This document shows, piece after piece, positions 6,601 to 15,630 of a stretch of 16,554 nt of DNA. The stretch is from Lentisphaeria bacterium UBA1776. Its GTDB lineage: Bacteria; Verrucomicrobiota; Lentisphaeria; Victivallales; Victivallaceae. The translations under genes were made by a program, and so were the position numbers. The stretch lies in the NCBI GenBank assembly GCA_002314605.1, contig DCGO01000114.1:1-16554 (forward strand), read 5' to 3'. Under the pieces are notes generated by a model, which was given only the letters and a program-made list of their open reading frames with translations, did not search any database and was not told where the DNA came from. The number at the start of each line of letters is the position of its first letter. The stretch's first letter is position 1.

Positions 6601-8585
6601 TATGCCTCCGTATCGTGAACGAACTGGGTGTCGTAGAGTTTCCGGTAGGCCCCGTTTTTCTCAAGAAGTTCTCCGTGGGTCCCGGATTCAATGATATGCC
6701 CTTCGTGCAGGACGATGATCCGGTCGGCATTGCGGATGGTGGAAAGCCGGTGGGCAATGGCCAGCACGGTACGGTTCTTCATGACCCGCGTAAGCGCGTC
6801 CTGGACCAGTTTTTCCGTCACGGTATCCAGCGCGCTGGTGGCCTCGTCCAGGATCAGGATAGGGGGATTCCGGAGAATGGCCCGGGCAATGGACACACGC
6901 TGTTTCTCGCCGCCGGAGAGCTTGAAGCCCTTTTCGCCCACATTGGTATCATAGCCGTCGGAGTGGTGTCCCTCGGCGATGAAGTTGTGGGCATTGGCCT
7001 GAACGGCGGCTTCTATGATCTCCTCCCGGGTGGCGCTGGGATTGCCGTAGGCGATGTTTTCGGCAATGGTGGTGTTGAAGAGGATCGCCTCCTGAGTTAC
7101 CACTCCGATGGTCTTCCGGAGGGAGGCAATGGTGTAATCCCGCACATCCACACCGTCGATGAGGATCCTCCCGGAATCCGTGTCGTAGAACCTTGCCACC
7201 AGATTGGCAATGGTGCTCTTGCCGGAACCGGTTTCCCCCACAATGGCCACGGTGCTGCCCCGGGGGATGGAGAAACTCACATGGTCCAGTATCCGGCGGT
7301 CATCATAGCTGAAAGTCACATCTTCAAGCTCAATACTCCCGGAAAAACCGGCAAGTTCCACCGCATCCGCTTTTTCGGGAAGCTCCGAATGCTGGTCCAC
7401 CGTCTCAAAATAACGGTCCGCCGCCGCCATGGAGCGCTGGATGTAAGTAAAGGATTTCGAAAGTTCCTTCAGGGGCTTGTAGGCCATGAAAGCCGGACTG
7501 AGCATGGCAGAGAGGGTCGCCAGACTGGTTCCCTGTCCGTAGGCGAAGATGAGAAAGACCAGCGTCCCCGCCACCGCCACGAGTTCCGTCATGGGAGTGA
7601 CCAGGAGCTGCAGCCGGATGGCCCGGATCTGCTGCTTGAAATAACGGTTGTTGATGGCTTCAAATTTTTCCGTTTCCATATCCTCGGTATGATAGGCTTT
7701 TACCACCCGGATCCCGGTGAAGACTTCATGCATGCGGCTGATGACAACGGCGATCCTGGCATAGACCGCCCGGCAGACTTTGCGGATCAGGCTGCCCATA
7801 ACGGCAATGGGAACCACCATGACCACCATACCGGCCAGAAGAATGAAAAGCAAGGTGTATGTATGCGCTTTGGCGCAGGCGATCCATACGGCACAGAGAC
7901 ACGCCAGCAGCTGCACCGGGCAGCAGGTGAGTTCCGAAACCGACTGGGCCACGCAGTGCTCCATCATGGAGGTGTCGTTGGTGGCGCGGCTGATCAGGTC
8001 CCCCACGTCCCTTTTGCCGTAAAAGCGCAGGGACTGATCCACCAGCCGCCGGAAGATATGGGCCCGCATGTCGGCCACCACCCGGATTCCCACCCAGTGC
8101 ATGTAGTATTTATTGAGGTATTCCCCCAGCGTTTTTGCCGCCCACGCAAAGACGAATCCCAGACCATAGATGGCGAAAAGCTGCCACGCCACCCGTCCGT
8201 CCGGATTGGCGACTTCAAAACTGCACGGATAAATGGCGGTGATCCGGACCTCCCTGCCGTGGATCTCAACCGGCAGAGAAAGCCGGCGGCTGTAATCCCG
8301 CAGCTGATCCAGAAGTTTGTCCAGCTGGGGATCTCCGGTGGTCTCCGCTGCGGTGCGTTTGACGGCAGCAGGAGACCGATCCGCCGTCTGCATGGGAGCC
8401 TCCACGGCGCTGACCATCTGGGGAATGATCATCAATGCAAAAAGGAGCGACCCGCCCACCAGCATGCCGAAGAAAATCCCCACTGAAAGTCTGAACCAGT
8501 ATTTCCGGGTGAATCCAAGAAGCCGGAGATACAGTTTCAGATTGATGGGCTGCTTCTCTTCCGAATGGCGGTGATGATGTGACAC
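6600..8585 (-). CDS. MsbA-like ABC exporter, fused membrane and ATPase domains
   Basis: A 661-residue half-transporter of the type I exporter (MsbA/LmrA) kind, in the inner membrane. Membrane segments lie near 32-55, 135-155, 222-262 and 330-365. The ATPase has Walker A GETGSGKST (450-458), the Q-loop Gln498, signature LSGGE (556-560), Walker B ILILDEATSALD (576-587) and His612 in the H-loop. The homologs export lipid A or lipid-linked glycans; with a sugar aminotransferase next to it, a glycolipid or glycan is likely, but drugs or peptides cannot be excluded. The loop between the first two membrane segments (about 61-130) is unusually long, and the N-terminus begins with a run of histidines. 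It starts with GTG 4 bp after the aminotransferase stop and has only a weak Shine-Dalgarno, so translation is probably coupled. Confidence 0.9.
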   Translation of the reverse strand: MSHHHRHSEEKQPINLKLYLRLLGFTRKYWFRLSVGIFFGMLVGGSLLFALMIIPQMVSAVEAPMQTADRSPAAVKRTAAETTGDPQLDKLLDQLRDYSRRLSLPVEIHGREVRITAIYPCSFEVANPDGRVAWQLFAIYGLGFVFAWAAKTLGEYLNKYYMHWVGIRVVADMRAHIFRRLVDQSLRFYGKRDVGDLISRATNDTSMMEHCVAQSVSELTCCPVQLLACLCAVWIACAKAHTYTLLFILLAGMVVMVVPIAVMGSLIRKVCRAVYARIAVVISRMHEVFTGIRVVKAYHTEDMETEKFEAINNRYFKQQIRAIRLQLLVTPMTELVAVAGTLVFLIFAYGQGTSLATLSAMLSPAFMAYKPLKELSKSFTYIQRSMAAADRYFETVDQHSELPEKADAVELAGFSGSIELEDVTFSYDDRRILDHVSFSIPRGSTVAIVGETGSGKSTIANLVARFYDTDSGRILIDGVDVRDYTIASLRKTIGVVTQEAILFNTTIAENIAYGNPSATREEIIEAAVQANAHNFIAEGHHSDGYDTNVGEKGFKLSGGEKQRVSIARAILRNPPILILDEATSALDTVTEKLVQDALTRVMKNRTVLAIAHRLSTIRNADRIIVLHEGHIIESGTHGELLEKNGAYRKLYDTQFVHDTEA

Positions 8586-8589
8586 GGTC

Positions 8590-9711
8590 TTACTTTTTCA
8601 TGAAATCGGCAATGGAGGAAACCACTTCCCGACGCATTTCCTCGGTGGATTCGGGGTAGATCGGCAACGACAGAATCTCCTGCGAGACCCGTTCGCTTAC
8701 CGGATAATCTCCCGGTTTGCCGCCCAGATATGCGAAGCACTCCTGCAGATGCAGCGAGAGGGGATAATAGACATTGCAGCCGATCTTGCGTTCCCCAAGG
8801 TATGCCCGCAGGGCATCCCGTTTGCCGCCGGAAACCAGAACGGAATACTGGTTGTAGATCATCCGGTTGGCATAGGGTGCCACCTGCGGGAGCGTGATCT
8901 CCGTAACGCCGTATTCCGCAAAGAGTTTCCGGTAGGATTCCGCATTGCGGACTCTGGTCTCAGACCAGCTGTCCAGATATTTGAGCTTGATGGAAAGCAC
9001 CGCGGCCTGCAGTGCATCCAGACGGAAATTGCCGCCCACGAATTTGTGGATGTAGGTCCCTCCCTGGCCGTGATTCCGGAAACATTTGAGAAGGGCCGCC
9101 TTGTCGGGATCGCTGGTCACCACCATGCCGCCGTCACCGAAGCCGCCGAGGTTCTTGGTGGGAAAGAAGGAAATGGCGCCGAAATCACCGAAGGAACCGA
9201 CCCGTTTGCCGTTGCACTCCGCCCCGATGGCCTGTGCGCAGTCTTCGATGACGACCAGCTTATGAGCCTTGGCGATCTTCATGATGCCGGTCATATCGGC
9301 GGCCTGCCCGAAAAGGTGGACGGGGATGACGGCCCTGGTGCGCGGCGTGATCTTCGCCTCGATTTTGGCCGGATCGATGTTGAAGGTGGCCGGATCGATA
9401 TCCGCAAAGACAGGGGTGGCCCCCACCCGGACAATGGCCCCCACGGTGGCGAAAAAGGTGAAGGGCGTGGTGATGACTTCGTCCCCGGCTTTGATGCCGG
9501 CGACCATGAGGGAGATGATCAGTGCATCGCTGCCGCTGGTGACGCCGCAGCCGAACCCGGCGGTGCAATAGGCGGCGATCTCCTTTTCCAGCTTATCGAC
9601 CTTGGGACCGTTGATGAACATCTGGGAATCGCAGAGGGCGGAAATTTCCGCCATGATCTCTTCTTTCATGGTCTGATACTGCCGGGTCAGGTCAAACAAC
9701 GGTACAGACAT
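8590..9711 (-). CDS. DegT/DnrJ/EryC1-family PLP-dependent sugar aminotransferase
   Basis: 373 residues, fold type I aminotransferase acting on nucleotide-linked keto sugars to make amino sugars for surface glycans. Motifs are PLFDLTRQY (4-12), TSGSDAL (58-64), IEDCAQAIGA (155-164) with Asp157 facing the PLP ring, SFFPTKNLGGFGDGG (181-195) with PLP-binding Lys186, and NFRLDALQAA later. Length fits the family. I chose the ATG at 9711: AAGGA sits about 8 bases upstream. An in-frame ATG at 9720 is too close to the ribosome site and the longer frame would run into the promoter. First gene of a three-gene operon with an exporter, pointing to a glycan precursor; it resembles WecE/ArnB/WlbC-type enzymes but the exact sugar cannot be read. 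Confidence 0.9.
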   Translation of the reverse strand: MSVPLFDLTRQYQTMKEEIMAEISALCDSQMFINGPKVDKLEKEIAAYCTAGFGCGVTSGSDALIISLMVAGIKAGDEVITTPFTFFATVGAIVRVGATPVFADIDPATFNIDPAKIEAKITPRTRAVIPVHLFGQAADMTGIMKIAKAHKLVVIEDCAQAIGAECNGKRVGSFGDFGAISFFPTKNLGGFGDGGMVVTSDPDKAALLKCFRNHGQGGTYIHKFVGGNFRLDALQAAVLSIKLKYLDSWSETRVRNAESYRKLFAEYGVTEITLPQVAPYANRMIYNQYSVLVSGGKRDALRAYLGERKIGCNVYYPLSLHLQECFAYLGGKPGDYPVSERVSQEILSLPIYPESTEEMRREVVSSIADFMKK

Positions 9712-9760
9712 GGGAACCATCCTTTCCTTAAGATAGGGGTAATTCATTGCTGTTGTATAT

Positions 9761-9789
9761 AATATAGCACGCCGGACAGGATTTTGCAA
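9761..9789 (-). promoter_or_regulatory. Sigma70-like promoter for the aminotransferase operon
   Basis: On the minus strand TTGCAA (9784-9789), a 17-base spacer, then TATATT (9761-9766), about 50 bases before the chosen ATG at 9711. It lies in the AT-rich gap after the toroid gene, so this three-gene unit can be transcribed separately from the operon upstream. No hairpin terminator is seen between the two, so read-through is possible. Confidence 0.6.
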
Positions 9790-9808
9790 TGGGAAAACAC
9801 CGTTCCGG

Positions 9809-10978
9809 TCACTTGCCAGCAAGGTACGTTTTGCCCCGGCCGAAGATTTTCAGGAGGGCGATCAGGGCGTAACAGCCGGAACGGGCGCAGACCCAGCCGT
9901 CGCCGCTTTCATCAAATGCGCCGTTCCGCAAGGGATGGACCGGATCTTTGACCTGACGGGAGAAAAGATGTTCCAGAAGCCGCCCCAGTGCTCCGGCGGG
10001 GGGTGTCCAGTTTCCCAGGATGTCCCGGGTCTCAAAGACCGCGTTCAGGATCACCGGATCGGGGGCACAGCTTGCCTCCACGCCGCCGTCGGCGCCCTGC
10101 CGGGCAAAGACCGCCCGGAAGAATTTCAGGATCGCCTCCCGATAAAGCTCCTTCCCCGTGAGGCGGAAGGCACCGGCAAGACCAAGGGTCCCCAGATCAT
10201 CGTTGCCCCGGTGCAAAGCATTCTGCGGGTCGTTTTCCGGGACTTTGCCGGTAAGGGCATCCACGCTCCGGAAGAATCCGTCGGGCTGCTGAATTTCCGT
10301 AACGAATCTATCCGCGATATTGAGGTAAAAATCTCCGACGAATTCCCGGTCCCCGGTTTCCCGGTACATCTGATAGAAAAAATTGAGGGAGCCCCCGTGA
10401 AAACAGCCATGGAGCTCATTGTGGATGCGGATGGCATTCTCAGGTCCTGCAAAGGCTTCCTCGAACTGAACTCCCCAGATGGGCCAGCCGGCTGCATCCA
10501 TGCCGTGTTTGCGGAACCACCTGTACCAGAGCATGGCCCGTTCCAGATACTCCCCGTCTTTGGTCTCCCGGTAAAGTTCCAGCATGGCCCATGCGGCGGA
10601 AACGGCGTCCCGGACATAGCACCACGGGGTCTGGGGGGACATTTCCCGGAAACAGCCGTAATGCTCCGGCTGAAAGGGGGAAAACATCTGCAAACTCTTC
10701 AGATACCGGGCCATCCGCATGGCTCCGGTGCGGTATTTTTCATCGCCGAAGTGCCGGTAAGCGGAAAGGAGCCCCATGATGCCGAAAGCAAGGTTCCAGT
10801 TGGCGGAACGGAAGGTTTTTCCGTCCGGGCCGCAGCTGACAAAATAGTCTCCGGCCTCGGCGAAAAAGTGATTTTCCGGCATCTGACAGGCCAGCAGCCA
10901 GTCTGCAAGGTCCCGCGCCGCCATCAGGGCTTTGGGGGCAAAGCCGGTCAGGTCCTCTCCTGCAATAACAATACTCAT
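9809..10978 (-). CDS. Alpha/alpha-toroid protein, probable glycan-active enzyme
   Basis: 389 residues made of repeated helical hairpins typical of (alpha/alpha)n barrels: HFGDEKYRTGAMRMARYL (76-93), TKDGEYLERAMLWYRWF (139-155), TGDREFVGDFYLNIADRF (208-225) and TGKELYREAILKFFRAVF (274-291). Possible active-site clusters are WCYVRDAVSAAW (119-130), HGCFHGGSLNF (190-200) and HRGNDDLG (256-263). The fold is shared by six-hairpin glycosidases, uronyl hydrolases, lyases and epimerases; I cannot assign one. No signal peptide. The ATG lies 3 bp after the deacetylase-like stop, with GGAAAG in that gene's end as ribosome site, so the two are co-translated. It is the last gene of the pseudopilin-led operon. 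Confidence 0.7.
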   Translation of the reverse strand: MSIVIAGEDLTGFAPKALMAARDLADWLLACQMPENHFFAEAGDYFVSCGPDGKTFRSANWNLAFGIMGLLSAYRHFGDEKYRTGAMRMARYLKSLQMFSPFQPEHYGCFREMSPQTPWCYVRDAVSAAWAMLELYRETKDGEYLERAMLWYRWFRKHGMDAAGWPIWGVQFEEAFAGPENAIRIHNELHGCFHGGSLNFFYQMYRETGDREFVGDFYLNIADRFVTEIQQPDGFFRSVDALTGKVPENDPQNALHRGNDDLGTLGLAGAFRLTGKELYREAILKFFRAVFARQGADGGVEASCAPDPVILNAVFETRDILGNWTPPAGALGRLLEHLFSRQVKDPVHPLRNGAFDESGDGWVCARSGCYALIALLKIFGRGKTYLAGK

Positions 10979-10981
10979 GAT

Positions 10982-11827
10982 CTACTTTCCATATTCTGTT
11001 CTTGTCTGATCTTTCCAGTGGATGGGGTGAGTCAGCAGCATGCTTTTCACTCCGCAGGGCAATGCCTGCAGACGGGACAGCATTTCCCGTCCGTGGTCCG
11101 GTCCGATGTCGCTTATCCGGTGTTCCTTCGGCATTTCCCGGGCAAGGAGATAGGGTTCGTACCGGAAGCCGAATTGTTCCAGCGTGAGTTCCCCGTAGGG
11201 GTATTCTTTTCCGGCATAGGTATAACATCCTTTTCGCCCGAATTCCGCAAACATCCACATATTGTTCAGTCCCAGGGCATTGAACCGGGAGCCGTGACTG
11301 CAGACGCCGCAGATCCTGATGCCGAGGGCGTGGTAATACGCCAGTTCCTGCGTCTGAAATTCGGCGGGGCTGATATCGTATTCCAGCATCAGGGTGAGGA
11401 GGTCGTTGTGAACGCCGATCTCGTGGCCCAGTGCGGCAATGGCCTGATAAAGCCAGTCCATGCAGGCGTAACGGCAATACCTTCCGTCCCGCCGGAAGAT
11501 GCCGTAATAGACGGCGGTCGGCAGAACGTAAAAGGTGCTGAAAAGCCCCCGTTCCGCTTCGGCGTGGGCCATGCGGAGGGCGGTGAAGGGATCGTTGTCG
11601 ATGTCGTGCCGGAGAAAGACCGTGACGCGCTCCGGGTCGGCGGGGACGTTCCAAAAATCCATGCCCCGCAGGACCCGGTATCGCGACGGATCGGCGAGTT
11701 CGTCCAGAATTTTCAGATATCCCCCGAACGCATTGCAGCTGGGAAAATCCTGCAGATACGCTGCGACCCTGGCCGCACAGCGGTCAAAGGGCGTTTCACG
11801 ATCCACAGCAAAAGCCCGCGTATTCAT
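10982..11827 (-). CDS. Polysaccharide deacetylase-like (NodB-like barrel) protein
   Basis: 281 residues with a NodB-like layout: VFLRHDIDNDP (70-80) in place of the usual first Asp-Asp motif, STFYVLPTAVYYG (97-109), GHEIGVHND (134-142) in place of the H-x3-H motif, GVCSHGSR (174-181) and LLTHPIHW (264-271). Such proteins hydrolyse acetyl or related groups on glycans using a metal held by one Asp and two His. Only one clear His is seen in the second motif, with Asn141-Asp142 instead of the usual pattern, so activity is not certain. There is no signal peptide, unlike most secreted deacetylases, so it may act in the cytoplasm on a precursor. It overlaps the gene before it by 4 bp (ATGA) with only a weak ribosome site, a sign of translational coupling. 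Confidence 0.7.
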   Translation of the reverse strand: MNTRAFAVDRETPFDRCAARVAAYLQDFPSCNAFGGYLKILDELADPSRYRVLRGMDFWNVPADPERVTVFLRHDIDNDPFTALRMAHAEAERGLFSTFYVLPTAVYYGIFRRDGRYCRYACMDWLYQAIAALGHEIGVHNDLLTLMLEYDISPAEFQTQELAYYHALGIRICGVCSHGSRFNALGLNNMWMFAEFGRKGCYTYAGKEYPYGELTLEQFGFRYEPYLLAREMPKEHRISDIGPDHGREMLSRLQALPCGVKSMLLTHPIHWKDQTRTEYGK

Positions 11828-14800
11828 TTGGGCTGTGTCACCAGGATCCGGTAATCCCGTGCGGGGACCTTGACGGCAATGGCGTTTCCGATGCAGGGAA
11901 CCTCTTCACCAGTCTCCGCATTTTTGAGATCTTTCAGGGAAATCCCCAGCTTATTCAGCCGTTTGGCATCAAATCCGACCGTTTCAACCGGATTTTTGGT
12001 ATCGTTCATCACAATCACCATGATTTTCCCGTTGAGTATGTAGCTTGAGACCATCAGCCGCCCTCCGGAAACAAAGGGGGAAGCCGGATCGTTGTACTGA
12101 ATGAATTCCTCTCTTCCGTCAAACCCGAAGGCGTCCTGAATGGCAAACCACGGGGCCGGATCGATGCCGAATGATTTGTAGATCAGGCTGTCATGTACCA
12201 GAAAATAACCGGTGAAATGGCGGAGTTTATCCTGATGTTTTGCCAGATGCGCCGGCGAAAACCACGCATCTTTGTACCGGTTTCTGATCGGGCTGTGGAG
12301 CCGGATGGCCCGCTGGAACTGGGGGATGTAATAATTCGGGATCCCGTAGGGGTGCGTGGTGTAGAGGGCACGGAACATTTCCGGACTGAAAATGTTGAAA
12401 TAACTCTCATCCCTGCCCACCGTTGTGCAGTAGTTCTCCCCGTCCACCAGATAATCGGCAAATCCGGTGTCCGCCGTCACGTTTTTCATGGACATGTGGC
12501 GGATGATCTTCCCGTCCGGATGCAGTTCCCTGAACATCCGGTAGATCCGTTTGTTCAGCTCCCGGACCGCCAGCAGATTATAGGATTTCCACGTTTTCCC
12601 GTCCGTCCCCGTGAAACCGCAGCCGTGGAGAGCGTTGTCGCAGAGTTGCGGGTCCTGATTGTCGAAGTACAGATCCCCGATCTTGAGTTTTTCGACGGTG
12701 TTTTTGAGATTGGCAACGTAATAGTCGATATAGCCGGGAGCAGCGGCGCAGTTCCGGGCAAACGCCCATTCCCTGCTGTACAGAGCGCCGACAGTTCCGA
12801 TGGCCGGAGGCGTCAGGGACCAGAGCGGCCCGTAGAAACTCCACTCGTCCGTGTAGGGACTGTTGGTGAATCCGGCAAAGTACCAGTGGATTTTGGGATT
12901 GACTGCCGCCGCGTTTTTCCAACGCTTGCCGAAGTCCGGCAGTTTCAGGGCCGGGTCCGGAATATTGTGCAGCGATTCCCACGGAAAAAATCCGAAAAAT
13001 CCGTTTTCTCCGGGGAAATTCGCCCGCTGGAGACGCCATTTCGCCGGCAGCGGTTTCACCGGAAGCGCCTGGAACCCGAACCGGAAACGGTAGGATTTGC
13101 CCGGCTTGGAAACGCTGTCCGCAAGGTTCAGCCGGAGGATGTTTTCCTTTGTTCCGGGAATCAGCTGCAAAGAGCGGGATTTTGCTTTCACATTCCAGTC
13201 GGAAAGCTCTTCACAGAACCATTCCAGACCGGCGTTGTCGGATCCGACAAAAATCGCCCGGGTCCCCGCCTGAAAGAGATCCATGTTGAATGCTTTGAAG
13301 GCTCCGGCAAATCCGGGATTGTAGTCGGCATACTGCTTCATCATGGCGTTGAAAAGCGGGGAGGCCTCTTTCCGGAAGGGGAAATCCAGGGTCAGCTTTT
13401 GGAAAGACGCTTTTTCCGTTTTCGGCGTCAGCGTGAGGTCCGCCCAGAAGAAGCCGTCAAATTCACCGTAGATCTTCATGGCTGAAACATAGTTTCCGGC
13501 ACTTCCTCTGCCGGTCAGGGTGATCCGTTCCGGGGTGGTTTCCGTGACTGCCAGAGCCCCGGGCGTCACCGGCTTCCCGTCCATGGTCAAAGTCACCGGA
13601 CGGGTCAGAAGCGCTTTTTTCCCGGAAACGATCTGTTTGGGCAGGAAGTCGCTGCCGAAGATATACTCCCGGTTCCAGCAGTAGAAAACGTTCCTGCCCG
13701 GGTTCCACTTGGGAGCGGTCCACGGGGCCGGAGCGGCGGGTTCGTTCCCGACTTTCACTTTCCGCCACCATTCCGGGCGGGCCGGAACGGCGAAGGGCTG
13801 TTCCACCGTCCGGTTGAGAGAGACGTCCTTTTTCAGCACCGTGATGAGAAACTTATACTTGCCCGGGGCAAGGTCCTTCAGCGGCACGGAAAAGAGAAAC
13901 TCCGTCCCCTGAGGAGCAAGTTTTTCCTGCCGGACCGATTTTCCTTCGGCATCGGCGATCTTCACATCGGCCTGATAGAATTTTCCGCCGGGAGCGACGT
14001 ATTTCACGGCGAAATGCAGGTCCATGGTATCGGTTTTCGGGTTCCACCCGGTGTAAATATCCTGCGGGACGACCCGTTTCTCGTCCTGCGCACTGAGGCG
14101 GCTCTGTCTGTAGGCCCCGTACCGCGCCAGAACATCTTCATTGGTCAGGGGGACATTGTAGATCATCACCTCGTCAATCAGGGAATAATCCATGGGAGTG
14201 GCCCAGGCGAGAGGACGCAGTCCGCCGATGCCGAAACTGTGAAACTCACTTGCTTTTCCGGCATATTTTCCGGTTCCCTTCAGCATGCCGTCAATATAAA
14301 GTTTTGCCTCTCCGTCGCCCCAGACGGCAGCCACAAAATGCCATTGGCCCGGGGTCCAGTCACGGACGCCGGCACTGACCGCCGTCCAGATGTTTTTGCC
14401 GTCAACTTTTTCCGTGGAACCGATGATGAAACACAGCCGGGCACCCCAGGGAACTTTGTAGATCAGAAGATCGGAATTTTTGCCGTTGGCACGGAAGAAC
14501 ACATGAAATTTCTTATCCGTTCCGCTCCAGTTTTCCGGTTTGACCCAAAAGACCACACTGCCTTTTTCGACAGAAATGTACTTTTTGTCATTCTGAAAGG
14601 TGATGTGATAATCCACCTTTTTATCCGGGCCGGTCCCGATGACCGCCGCCTGCTTTTCCACTCCCGGCTTTAAGTACGTCGCAAGGTTTTCCCAGAGAAT
14701 CTCTGCGGAATGTTTGCCATCCACCGGAGCAAGGGAGGTCTGGGCGGTGAAATCCTGCTCAAAAGAAGCGTGAAAGACCGCCGCCGGAGGTCCGGCATGC

Positions 14801-14847
14801 AGACCGTAAAACAGCAGACAGAATACGAAAAGCAAAAGAATCCGCAT
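11824..14847 (-). CDS. Secreted LamG plus glycoside-hydrolase-like protein
   Basis: 1007 residues. A signal peptide (1-18, cut probably after LHA) is followed by a LamG/concanavalin-A-like domain (~22-245; GSVVFWVKPENW, GQWHFVAAVWGDGEAKLYIDG, IDEVMIYNVPL). A middle beta-sandwich (~260-600) leads to a C-terminal region (~600-1000) that resembles the GH123-like/DUF6067 barrel: GFQALPVKPLPAKWRL, IGDLYFDNQDPQLCDN near 723-738 and YLVDGENY near 797-804 with acidic candidates. GH123 members remove beta-GalNAc using substrate assistance; whether this one does is unknown. AAGGAG is 8 bases before the ATG and overlaps the previous stop. Its LamG part is a close paralog of the whole preceding protein. 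It would act outside the inner membrane on glycans. Confidence 0.8.
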   Translation of the reverse strand: MRILLLFVFCLLFYGLHAGPPAAVFHASFEQDFTAQTSLAPVDGKHSAEILWENLATYLKPGVEKQAAVIGTGPDKKVDYHITFQNDKKYISVEKGSVVFWVKPENWSGTDKKFHVFFRANGKNSDLLIYKVPWGARLCFIIGSTEKVDGKNIWTAVSAGVRDWTPGQWHFVAAVWGDGEAKLYIDGMLKGTGKYAGKASEFHSFGIGGLRPLAWATPMDYSLIDEVMIYNVPLTNEDVLARYGAYRQSRLSAQDEKRVVPQDIYTGWNPKTDTMDLHFAVKYVAPGGKFYQADVKIADAEGKSVRQEKLAPQGTEFLFSVPLKDLAPGKYKFLITVLKKDVSLNRTVEQPFAVPARPEWWRKVKVGNEPAAPAPWTAPKWNPGRNVFYCWNREYIFGSDFLPKQIVSGKKALLTRPVTLTMDGKPVTPGALAVTETTPERITLTGRGSAGNYVSAMKIYGEFDGFFWADLTLTPKTEKASFQKLTLDFPFRKEASPLFNAMMKQYADYNPGFAGAFKAFNMDLFQAGTRAIFVGSDNAGLEWFCEELSDWNVKAKSRSLQLIPGTKENILRLNLADSVSKPGKSYRFRFGFQALPVKPLPAKWRLQRANFPGENGFFGFFPWESLHNIPDPALKLPDFGKRWKNAAAVNPKIHWYFAGFTNSPYTDEWSFYGPLWSLTPPAIGTVGALYSREWAFARNCAAAPGYIDYYVANLKNTVEKLKIGDLYFDNQDPQLCDNALHGCGFTGTDGKTWKSYNLLAVRELNKRIYRMFRELHPDGKIIRHMSMKNVTADTGFADYLVDGENYCTTVGRDESYFNIFSPEMFRALYTTHPYGIPNYYIPQFQRAIRLHSPIRNRYKDAWFSPAHLAKHQDKLRHFTGYFLVHDSLIYKSFGIDPAPWFAIQDAFGFDGREEFIQYNDPASPFVSGGRLMVSSYILNGKIMVIVMNDTKNPVETVGFDAKRLNKLGISLKDLKNAETGEEVPCIGNAIAVKVPARDYRILVTQPK
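14158..14622 (-). repeat. LamG segment, copy 2 of a tandem duplication
   Basis: Encodes residues 76-230 of the large protein. It matches 14908-15372 at about 60-65% of residues by eye, with near-identical DNA stretches, for example around 14456-14500 versus 15209-15253. Confidence 0.75.
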
Positions 14848-14859
14848 GGGTCCGGCTCC

Positions 14860-15597
14860 TTATTGTCTGAATGCCGCCGCAACATCTCCGGCGGAAAGCA
14901 TGCTGTCATAAATTTTGAAATCGTCCAGCAGAGAATAGTTTGTCGGCGTATTCCACGCCGCAGGACGCAGTCCGCCGATGCCGAATCTGAGGAAGGGATC
15001 CCATGCGGATCCCTGCATGGGGTTGCTTCCCTTCAACTGACCGTCAACATACAGCTGAACCTTGCCGTCGCCCCAGACGGCGGCGACAAAATGCCATTGA
15101 CCCGGTTTCCAGTCTTTGACCGAAACCATGACGCTGGACCAGACGTTTTTGCCGTTGATTTTTTGGGTGGAGCCGATCAGAAAGCCCAGTTGCGGAGCCC
15201 ATGCCACCTTGTAGATCAGAAGATCCGAATTTTTGCCGTTGGCCCGGAAGAAAATATGGAAATTTTTGTCGTTCCCGGTCCAGTCCTCGGATTTTACCCA
15301 GAAACTGATACTGCCCTTTTCCGTCGGCAGATACGTTTTATTCTGAAATGTGATGTGGAAATCTGCTTTTTTATCGGCTCCGGTACCGATGAGGGCGGCT
15401 TTTCCCTTTTTCCCGTCCTTCAATCCGGTTTTCATGGCTTCCGCACCGGCGGAATGAACCCCCTGTATTTTGGTGTTTCCGGCTTTTGCGGCGAAATCAG
15501 AGTCAAAATCCGCCTGAAATGTCACCGCCGGACTGCCCGGCGCCGTTACGGAAAAAACTGTTCCGGAAAGAATTGCGGCCAACAAAATAGTTTTCAT
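14860..15597 (-). CDS. Secreted single-domain LamG (concanavalin-A-like) protein
   Basis: 245 residues: a signal peptide (about 1-19) followed by one LamG-type jelly-roll (24-240). Typical strands are GSISFWVKSEDW (95-106), GQWHFVAAVWGDG (166-178), QLYVDGQLKG (181-190) and LLDDFKIYDSML (223-234). LamG_3-like domains bind sugars or proteins; no catalytic residues are visible. AAGGAG is 8-9 bases before the ATG. It lies 34 bp after the pseudopilin gene and 12 bp before its larger paralog. It may be a free glycan-binding subunit. Confidence 0.8.
   Translation of the reverse strand: MKTILLAAILSGTVFSVTAPGSPAVTFQADFDSDFAAKAGNTKIQGVHSAGAEAMKTGLKDGKKGKAALIGTGADKKADFHITFQNKTYLPTEKGSISFWVKSEDWTGNDKNFHIFFRANGKNSDLLIYKVAWAPQLGFLIGSTQKINGKNVWSSVMVSVKDWKPGQWHFVAAVWGDGKVQLYVDGQLKGSNPMQGSAWDPFLRFGIGGLRPAAWNTPTNYSLLDDFKIYDSMLSAGDVAAAFRQ
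14908..15372 (-). repeat. LamG segment, copy 1 of a tandem duplication
   Basis: Encodes residues 76-230 of the small LamG protein and pairs with 14158-14622 in direct orientation, offset about 750 bp. Confidence 0.75.
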
Positions 15598-15630
15598 ACT
15601 CTTGTCTCCTTGGGGTTAAGTTGTAGTTCG

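Noticed and set aside
6498..8486. 662-residue plus-strand open frame opposite the ABC exporter
   Set aside because: The opposite strand holds all the ABC motifs. The plus frame is rich in His, Gly and Pro and has no recognisable domain.
9935..11854. Long plus-strand open frame across two minus-strand genes
   Set aside because: It spans the junction of two well supported genes and shows no motif.
12193..13485. 430-residue plus-strand open frame inside the LamG-hydrolase gene
   Set aside because: Shadow of the 1007-residue secreted protein, whose signal peptide and domains run through here.
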